Assembly: GCA_902592345.1 (NCBI GenBank)
Contig: CACJEE010000001.1
Span: 110,038-159,891 of the forward strand
Direction of reading: 5' to 3'
DNA length: 49,854 bases
From: an uncultured Alphaproteobacteria bacterium
Lineage (GTDB): Bacteria > Pseudomonadota > Alphaproteobacteria > HIMB59 > GCA-002718135
A program made the translations under genes and the position numbers. Below, one piece after another: positions 44,354 to 49,854 of the stretch (position 1 is the stretch's first letter; every line of letters starts with the position of its first letter). A model generated the notes under the pieces. The model was not told where the DNA came from and searched no databases. It saw only the letters and a list, made by a program, of their open reading frames with translations.

Positions 44354-44480
44354 AAAAAAATCTAACTTACCTTTTAAAATTTGTAAAACTTGTAATAAGC
44401 TATTTTACTGGAGAAAAAAGTGGCATAAAGATTGGGAAAATGTTCTTTATTGTTCAAAAAAATGTTCAAAAAAGAAATAG
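44346..44480 (+). CDS. DUF2256 small zinc-ribbon-like protein
   Basis: This 44-codon ORF begins with TTG at 44346, overlapping the transporter stop. It reads NKKKSNLPFKICKTCNKLFY then WRKKWHKDWENVLYCSKKC. CxxC, W-R-K-K-W, D-W and YCSxxC are the DUF2256 pattern. Proteins of this family usually adjoin photolyase-related genes, as here. The four Cys probably bind zinc. The function is unknown. Confidence 0.75.
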   Translation: MNKKKSNLPFKICKTCNKLFYWRKKWHKDWENVLYCSKKCSKKK

Positions 44481-44511
44481 ACTTATTAGTATTTTGTCAT
44501 AATTAATTAAT

Positions 44512-46005
44512 GTGCAAACAAAATCATTATTCATAATTCTTGGCAATCAGTTATTTCCACTAAATGAATTGAGTAAACACAAGGACTGTCAATTTTTAAT
44601 GGCAGAAGATTACAATCTGTGTACTTATGAAAAGCATCATAAGCTTAAATTAATACTTTTCTTAACCAGTATGAGAAAATATGCTTTGAGTATAAAAAAG
44701 CAAAAATATTCTTTGAAATATTATAAATTGAATAAAAAAAATTCTTACCTCTCTTATGAAGATAAAATTAAAGACTGTATAAAAAGTAAAAAAATTTCAG
44801 AAATTAAAATGTATGAAATAGAAGATAAATTTTTTGAAAAAAGAATTATCGATTTTGGTAAACAAAATAAATTAACTATTCATTTTATAAAAAGCCCTAT
44901 GTTTTTTAGCTCCAGGGAAGATTTTAAGAGTTATTTAACAAAGTCCAAAAAACCTTTTATGGCAACCTTCTATAAGCAGCAAAGAATTGAAAAAAATATA
45001 CTTGTTGATGATAATAAGCCAATTGGAGGTAAATGGAGTTTTGACGAGGAAAATAGAAAAAAAATTCCTGAAGTTTTAATCACACCATCTCAACCTAAAT
45101 TTAAAGATGATATTATTTTGCAAGATGTAAAGAAATTAGTTAATGAATTATTTTCTGAACATCCTGGAGATACTAATCATTTTTGGTTAGGCACATCCAG
45201 AGATGAGGCTTTAAAAGCCCTTGATTTTTTTATTAAAGAAAAGATTGAAAATTTTGGTCATTACGAGGATGCTGTTAAAAAACATTCTCCATTTCTTTTT
45301 CACAGCGTATTAAGTTCCTATATAAATTTAGGTTTAATAACACCTAAAGAAGTAGTAAATAAAATATTATCCTCAAATAAGAAAAAAAATATTCCTATAA
45401 ATAGTTTAGAAGGTTTTATCAGACAGATTATTGGCTGGAGAGAATTTATGAGAGGAATTTATCAAAATTTTTCTGATCAACTTGAAAAAACTAATTACTT
45501 TAATCATAAAAGAAAACTTACTGAAGATTGGTATAATGGAACAACGGGTATAGATCCAATTGATGATGCTATAAAGGATGTTGTAAAGTATGGGTATACG
45601 CATCATATAATCAGACTTATGCATTTAAGTAATGTAATGACATTATCTGAGTTGCACCCAAAAGAAATTTATAAATGGTTTATGGAGATGTTTGTAGACT
45701 CTTCAGATTGGGTTATGTCACCCAATGTATATGGCATGGGAACTTTTAGTGATGGTGGTATTTTTGCGACTAAGCCTTATATTTGTGGCTCAAACTATAT
45801 AATTAAAATGAGCAATTATAAAAAAGGCGAATGGTCAGATATTATTGATGGTCTGTATTGGAATTTCATTCACAATAATCAAGAATTGTTATCAAGAAAC
45901 CCAAGAATGGGCATGGTTATGATGTCTTATAAAAAATTGAAAAAGGATAGAAAAGATTATTTGCTAAACATTGCAAATGAATTTATTGCTAAGAAAACGA
46001 AATAA
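44512..46005 (+). CDS. Cryptochrome/photolyase family protein (deoxyribodipyrimidine photolyase-related)
   Basis: This 497-residue protein starts at GTG 44512. The N-terminal Rossmann-like part opens FIILGNQLFPLNEL and the C-terminal FAD-binding helical part carries FIRQIIGWREFMRGIY and YGMGTFSDGGIFATKPYI. These match the prokaryotic (6-4) photolyase/FeS-BCP family. In iron-sulfur members a YCxxC and a later Cys follow the MSDY helix; here the equivalent reads MSNYKKGEWSD and GLYWNF, so the cluster ligands appear absent. It likely binds FAD and repairs UV lesions or senses blue light. It lies 31 bases after the DUF2256 gene. Confidence 0.8.
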   Translation: MQTKSLFIILGNQLFPLNELSKHKDCQFLMAEDYNLCTYEKHHKLKLILFLTSMRKYALSIKKQKYSLKYYKLNKKNSYLSYEDKIKDCIKSKKISEIKMYEIEDKFFEKRIIDFGKQNKLTIHFIKSPMFFSSREDFKSYLTKSKKPFMATFYKQQRIEKNILVDDNKPIGGKWSFDEENRKKIPEVLITPSQPKFKDDIILQDVKKLVNELFSEHPGDTNHFWLGTSRDEALKALDFFIKEKIENFGHYEDAVKKHSPFLFHSVLSSYINLGLITPKEVVNKILSSNKKKNIPINSLEGFIRQIIGWREFMRGIYQNFSDQLEKTNYFNHKRKLTEDWYNGTTGIDPIDDAIKDVVKYGYTHHIIRLMHLSNVMTLSELHPKEIYKWFMEMFVDSSDWVMSPNVYGMGTFSDGGIFATKPYICGSNYIIKMSNYKKGEWSDIIDGLYWNFIHNNQELLSRNPRMGMVMMSYKKLKKDRKDYLLNIANEFIAKKTK

Positions 46006-46012
46006 TTTTTGA

Positions 46013-46147
46013 ATGAAAGATAAAATTAATACGAATAGAGCAGAGCACAAAAAAAAACTTAAAGAAGTACGAATTTCTAGGTTAGAGAAACAGCTAAAGT
46101 CTAACATCTTAAAGAGAAAAAAAGCTTCAAAAAAAAATAATGGATAG
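46013..46147 (+). CDS. 44-residue basic protein upstream of murA
   Basis: ATG at 46013 encodes MKDKINTNRAEHKKKLKEVR and continues as a Lys-rich, probably helical or coiled-coil peptide to TAG 46145-46147, overlapping murA by eight bases. The overlap suggests translational coupling with murA. I do not recognise a family. It could alternatively act only as a coupled leader ORF. Confidence 0.5.
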   Translation: MKDKINTNRAEHKKKLKEVRISRLEKQLKSNILKRKKASKKNNG

Positions 46148-47396
46148 ATTAGTAATAAAAGGCAAGGCTGATCTTAAGGGGTCAATTAAAATTAAAGGTT
46201 CTAAAAACTCTGCACTACCTATTATGGTAAGCGCTCTTTTATCTAAAAAGACCTTAAAATTAAAAAATTTACCTAAACTTGATGATATCAAAAATATGTC
46301 AAAACTTCTCAGAAGTTATGGGGCAATTATAAAAACTTCTAAAGATAATTTAGAAATTAAATGTAATAACATTATCAATAGAGATGCTGACTATGACATA
46401 GTTAGGAAAATGAGGGCTTCAATTTTAATTTTAGGACCTCTATTAGCTAGATTTGGAAACGCAAGAATTTCACTTCCAGGAGGTTGTGCCATAGGCACAA
46501 GGCCAATTGATATTCATTTAGATGGACTCAAAAAATTAGGTGCTAATTTTGTAGTTGAAAATGGTTATGTTATTGGTCAGGTATCAAAACAATTGCATGG
46601 AAATAATATTATACTCCCTTTCCCAAGTGTAGGTGCTACAGAAAATATATTAATGGCTGCTTCAATTGCAAAAGGTAAAACAATTATTGAAAATGCTGCA
46701 ATGGAGCCTGAAATATCAGATTTAGCTATGACTTTAAATAAAATGGGAGCAAAAATTAAAATTGAACAAAAAGGTACTATAAAAATAGTTGGTGTAAAAT
46801 CATTAACTAAAGCATCTCATAAAATTATGAGTGACAGAATTGTTGCTGGAACATTTGTAATTGCCGCAGTGATGTTAAATAAAAATTTTTTAGTGAAAGA
46901 AATTGAAAGCAGTCACATAGAAGCTTTAACTTCCATATTAATTAAGATGGGAGCAAAGCTTAAAATTAATAAAAATTCAATTCAAATCATACCTTCTAAA
47001 AGCTTAAATGGTATTAAAATTCACACTGCTCCATATCCTGGTTTTCCAACTGATTTGCAAGCTCAGATTATGGCTTTAATGAGTTTGGCAAATAGTAATT
47101 CTCAAATTAAAGAAAACATTTTTGAAAATAGATTTATGCACGTACCAGAGCTTAATAGATTGGGTGCTAAGATAAAAGTTAAGAAAGATATTGCTTACAT
47201 AGTAGGTAATAGAAATTTTAAAGGTGCGCAAGTTATGGCAAGTGACTTAAGGGCAAGTGTGAGTTTAGTATTAGCTGCTTTATGTGCAGAAGGTGAAAGT
47301 GTAATTAATCGAATTTATCATCTTGATAGAGGATATGAAAGAATTGAAAATACCCTTGGGAAGCTTGGCCCATCAATAAAAAGAGAAAAATATTAA
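46140..47396 (+). CDS. murA: UDP-N-acetylglucosamine 1-carboxyvinyltransferase
   Basis: This 418-residue EPSP synthase-fold enzyme is full length. GSKNSALPIMVSALL near the N-terminus, LPGGCAIGTRPIDIH with the catalytic Cys116 (the fosfomycin target), the loop PYPGFPTDLQAQ and DLRASVSLVLAAL are all present. It transfers enolpyruvate to UDP-GlcNAc in the first committed step of peptidoglycan synthesis. It heads the murA - hisG - hisD - infA - yacG block typical of alphaproteobacteria. Confidence 0.95.
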   Translation: MDRLVIKGKADLKGSIKIKGSKNSALPIMVSALLSKKTLKLKNLPKLDDIKNMSKLLRSYGAIIKTSKDNLEIKCNNIINRDADYDIVRKMRASILILGPLLARFGNARISLPGGCAIGTRPIDIHLDGLKKLGANFVVENGYVIGQVSKQLHGNNIILPFPSVGATENILMAASIAKGKTIIENAAMEPEISDLAMTLNKMGAKIKIEQKGTIKIVGVKSLTKASHKIMSDRIVAGTFVIAAVMLNKNFLVKEIESSHIEALTSILIKMGAKLKINKNSIQIIPSKSLNGIKIHTAPYPGFPTDLQAQIMALMSLANSNSQIKENIFENRFMHVPELNRLGAKIKVKKDIAYIVGNRNFKGAQVMASDLRASVSLVLAALCAEGESVINRIYHLDRGYERIENTLGKLGPSIKREKY

Positions 47397-47442
47397 GTTT
47401 TTATAGTTTTTTTTAATCTCTAGATATAAAAGCCCAAAAATT

Positions 47443-48090
47443 ATGTCAAAATTTATTATAGCTATACCCAGAGGCAGAATAATTAAAGAGCTAAAACCAA
47501 TATTAAAAAAGACAAGTTTTGCTCCAGAAAATGCAATGTTTGATGATAAATCAAGAAAGTTAACTTTTTTATCAAAAAATAAAGATATAAATTTTATTAA
47601 AGTGAGAGCTTTTGATGCTTGTACATTTGTTGCATTTGGAGCAGCTCAGATTGGTATCGCTGGAGAGGATGTTATAAAAGAATTTAACTACTCTGAAATA
47701 TATGCTCCTCTCGAATTAAATTTAGGACATTGTCGTTTATCTGTAGCCGCTCTTAAAAGCTTACTGAAAAAAGAAGATCCTGAAACTTGGAGCAATATAA
47801 GGGTTGCCACAAAATACCCTAATATAAGTAAAGAATATTTTGCGAGTAAGGGCATACAAGTTGAATCAATAAAATTAAATGGCTCAATGGAACTGGCTCC
47901 ATCTTTAAATATGTGCAGAAGAATAGTAGATCTGGTTTCTACTGGAGCAACATTAAAGGCAAATGGCCTAAAAGAAATTGATGAAATTATGAAAGTTCAA
48001 TCAAAATTAATTATTAATAGATCTTCTTTTAAAACAAATAATAAAAAAATACAATCTATTATTGATGAATTTAAACTATTAGTAAAATGA
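47443..48090 (+). CDS. hisG: ATP phosphoribosyltransferase catalytic subunit, short form
   Basis: This 215-residue HisG has FIIAIPRGRIIKE at the N-terminus, the VAFGAAQIGIAGEDVI block, VATKYPNISKEYF and the PRPP loop DLVSTGATLKANGL. It lacks the C-terminal regulatory domain of long HisG, so it belongs to the short form that needs the HisZ regulatory subunit. HisZ is not in the window. It overlaps hisD by four bases. Confidence 0.95.
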   Translation: MSKFIIAIPRGRIIKELKPILKKTSFAPENAMFDDKSRKLTFLSKNKDINFIKVRAFDACTFVAFGAAQIGIAGEDVIKEFNYSEIYAPLELNLGHCRLSVAALKSLLKKEDPETWSNIRVATKYPNISKEYFASKGIQVESIKLNGSMELAPSLNMCRRIVDLVSTGATLKANGLKEIDEIMKVQSKLIINRSSFKTNNKKIQSIIDEFKLLVK

Positions 48091-49379
48091 AAGTTTTAAA
48101 TTATAGTTCTGGAAATTTCTGGAGCGAATTAGATAATCATCTTTCTTTGAGAGAAATAGAAACTAGTTCTAAAATAGAAACTGATGTTAAATCTATAATT
48201 GCAGACATAAAAAAATATGGTGATGATAAAATTATTCAATATGCAAAAGACTTCGATAATATTACACTGAGAAAAGATGATATAAAGTTGCAAGATTTAA
48301 AAAAGTTTTATTCATTTGATAATTTAAATAAAGATACTGTAGAGAGCTTTAGACTAGCTATAAAAAATGTAACAAAATTTCATGCAAAACAATTCCCTCA
48401 GGACTATGAGGTTGAAAATATGGATACAAAACTTAAATCTGTCTGGAAACCAATAGATTCCGTTGGTCTTTATGTTCCAGGAGGCAATGCTGTATATCCG
48501 TCTTCTCTAATTATGAGTGTCGTACCAGCACAAATTGCTGGAGTTAAAAGAATTGTTTGTGTTACACCGCCATCTAACGATTTTAATCCATATATAGCTT
48601 TTTTATTAGATGAATTAAATATTTCTGAAGTTTTTCAAGTTGGAGGAGCTCAGGCTATTGCAGCGTTATCATATGGAACTCAAACAATTAAACCGGTAAA
48701 TAAAATTTTTGGACCAGGAAATGCTTATGTTGCAACTGCAAAAAAGCAAGTTTTTGGAAAAGTAGGTATTGATTTGGTAGCTGGTCCTTCTGAAATTATT
48801 GTTGTAGCAGATGAAAAAAACAACCCTAAATGGGTTGCCAGTGATCTTATGGCTCAAGCTGAACATGATGAAAATGCACAGTCAATTTTAATTACAAATA
48901 GCAAGATATTTGCAGATCAAGTTTTGGAACAAATTCAAAATCTTCTTAATACAGTGAGTAAAAAAAATATAATTAATTTAAGTTTGAAAAAAAATGGACT
49001 GATTGTGTTAATGGATGATTTATTATTATCTTACAAAATTATAAATAAAATAGCTCCAGAACATTTACATCTTCAATCAAGTGAAAAACAAACTATTCTA
49101 AAATATGTAAATAATGCTGGAGGAATATTCTTAGGAGATTATTCAACTGAAGCATTTGGAGATTATGTAGTTGGTACAAATCATATTTTACCTACATCAG
49201 GTGCTGCTAAATTTTCATCTGGTTTAGGTGTTTTAGATTTCATGAAAAAAAGCTCTATAGTTGAAATTAATAAGTCAAGTTTTGATAAATTATCAAAACA
49301 TGTTGAGAATATATCTGATGTAGAAAATTTAGACGCGCATAAATTATCAGTTACAATTAGACAAACAAAACAAAATTAA
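48087..49379 (+). CDS. hisD: Histidinol dehydrogenase
   Basis: This 430-residue enzyme has family-conserved VGLYVPGGNAVYPSSLIMSV, VGGAQAIAALSYGT, FGPGNAYVATAKK, the zinc/catalytic block MAQAEHDENAQ, KIAPEHLHL with the catalytic Glu-His, and DYVVGTNHILPTSGAA. It oxidises histidinol to histidine in two NAD-dependent steps. Translation is coupled to hisG through a 4-base overlap. Confidence 0.95.
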   Translation: MKVLNYSSGNFWSELDNHLSLREIETSSKIETDVKSIIADIKKYGDDKIIQYAKDFDNITLRKDDIKLQDLKKFYSFDNLNKDTVESFRLAIKNVTKFHAKQFPQDYEVENMDTKLKSVWKPIDSVGLYVPGGNAVYPSSLIMSVVPAQIAGVKRIVCVTPPSNDFNPYIAFLLDELNISEVFQVGGAQAIAALSYGTQTIKPVNKIFGPGNAYVATAKKQVFGKVGIDLVAGPSEIIVVADEKNNPKWVASDLMAQAEHDENAQSILITNSKIFADQVLEQIQNLLNTVSKKNIINLSLKKNGLIVLMDDLLLSYKIINKIAPEHLHLQSSEKQTILKYVNNAGGIFLGDYSTEAFGDYVVGTNHILPTSGAAKFSSGLGVLDFMKKSSIVEINKSSFDKLSKHVENISDVENLDAHKLSVTIRQTKQN

Positions 49380-49404
49380 TTATAAGTCCAAAAAAAGGAA
49401 ATAA

Positions 49405-49623
49405 ATGCCAAAAGAAGGATCTATAGAATTTCAAGGTGTAGTATTAGAACTTTTGCCTAATGCTATGTTTAAAGTTAAGTTAGAAAATGATCATGAAATT
49501 TTAGCGCACTCATCTGGAAAAATGAGGAAGAATAGAATCAGAGTTTTAGCTGGTGATAAAGTTACTGTTGAGATGACACCTTATGATTTAACTAAAGGTC
49601 GCATTACATTTAGATGGAAATAG
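49405..49623 (+). CDS. infA: Translation initiation factor IF-1
   Basis: This 72-residue S1/OB-fold protein starts [20 protein letters not shown] and ends [12 protein letters not shown], matching IF-1 over its whole length. It assists IF-2 and IF-3 at the ribosomal A site. Its stop overlaps the yacG start, and it follows hisD by 25 bases, the usual alphaproteobacterial neighbourhood. Confidence 0.97.
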   Translation: MPKEGSIEFQGVVLELLPNAMFKVKLENDHEILAHSSGKMRKNRIRVLAGDKVTVEMTPYDLTKGRITFRWK

Positions 49624-49784
49624 ATAAAAAAAGCAATATAGTTAATTTAAAGAAAAAAAAAAGTAAGTGTCCAACTTGCAAAAAAATTTCCAAAGACCCA
49701 TTTACTCCATTTTGCTCAAAAAAATGTGCAGAATTAGATTTAATGAAATGGCTTACTGATGAGCATCAAATAAACTTAAACTAA
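49614..49784 (+). CDS. yacG: DNA gyrase inhibitor YacG-like zinc protein
   Basis: This 56-residue ORF overlaps the end of infA. CPTCKK and then [16 protein letters not shown] give the four-Cys zinc site and the L-D-L-x-x-W-L tail of YacG. In E. coli YacG binds GyrB and inhibits gyrase. A Lys-rich N-terminal tail of about 17 residues precedes the zinc domain. The family's usual position near infA supports the call. Confidence 0.85.
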   Translation: MEIDKKSNIVNLKKKKSKCPTCKKISKDPFTPFCSKKCAELDLMKWLTDEHQINLN

Positions 49785-49845
49785 AAATTTTTTTATAATA
49801 TTTAATTGAATTAAACCGCAAAACACTTTATCACATTTTCTCATT

Positions 49846-49854
49846 GCCCAGGTA
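49846..49854 (+). tRNA. Possible start of a tRNA gene (tRNA-Phe-like), cut by window end
   Basis: The last nine bases, GCCCAGGTA, match the 5' acceptor stem and first D-arm bases of alphaproteobacterial tRNA-Phe genes, which often follow yacG. Only nine bases are visible, so this is a suggestion. Confidence 0.3.

Noticed and set aside
1-49854. CRISPR array, insertion sequence or prophage
   Set aside because: No regularly spaced direct repeats, transposase or integrase motifs, or phage structural genes were seen.

Overview
The window is a dense, very AT-rich stretch of bacterial chromosome with almost no non-coding DNA; no gap between genes exceeds about 220 bases. The gene families and the order murA - hisG - hisD - infA - yacG, plus ClpS-ClpA and a MocD/MocE-like pair, point to an alphaproteobacterium. 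Low GC, short gaps and a carbohydrate-transport-rich gene set suggest a streamlined marine lineage (SAR11, HIMB59 or AEGEAN-169-like). That placement is inference from composition and content only. TGA is used as a normal stop at 36179-36181 and 48088-48090, so the genetic code is standard.

Layout. 1-350: tail of an enolase-superfamily gene and a small Cys-rich protein gene interrupted by an in-frame TGA. 350-4000 (minus): a tightly coupled operon of a luciferase-like flavin monooxygenase, a ThDP enzyme resembling sulfoacetaldehyde acetyltransferase, and an alpha/beta hydrolase. 4140-7946: two HAD phosphatases, an isoprenylcysteine methyltransferase-like protein, a D-glycerate 3-kinase-like kinase and a short GlpD-like dehydrogenase. 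7947-8142 holds an orphan leader with a strong ribosome binding site and a 9-codon ORF, a LacI-type operator-like palindrome and a terminator.

8143-21892 is the most interesting part: a carbohydrate catabolic island. It contains an AglE/F/G-type CUT1 transporter and its AglK-like ATPase, split about 8 kb apart. Between them lie a second, ribose-type CUT2 transporter, a GH4 glycosidase, an aldehyde dehydrogenase, a PanB-fold protein without the PanB metal ligands, and a divergent membrane desaturase/Rieske ferredoxin pair of MocD/MocE type. A LacI-family regulator gene, frameshifted in a T6 tract, flanks it. Perfect copies of CCAAAACGTTTTGG precede both solute-binding protein genes, and a one-mismatch copy lies at the far end, so the island looks like one LacI regulon. 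My working hypothesis is uptake of a glycoside or cyclitol followed by oxygenase-dependent processing, perhaps O-demethylation.

21946-33714: UDP-glucose dehydrogenase, phosphomannomutase, a SPOR-domain D,D-carboxypeptidase, ClpS-ClpA, a COG3146 acyltransferase-like protein, RidA, periplasmic cyclophilin, M19 dipeptidase, LysE exporter, PdxJ and a GST. 33715-37349: a long imperfect inverted repeat, small membrane proteins with strong terminators, a cupredoxin/DUF4174 pair, tRNA-Thr(GGT), a DsbA-fold isomerase and a secreted nuclease gene broken in a T10 tract. 37356-44353: ABC-F ATPase, HpcH-type aldolase, PQQ-type sugar dehydrogenase, nitrilase, methyltransferase, and an MntR regulator divergent from a putative manganese transporter across a clear MntR-like palindrome. 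44346-49854: DUF2256 protein and a photolyase-related protein, then the murA-hisG-hisD-infA-yacG block and probably the first bases of a tRNA gene.
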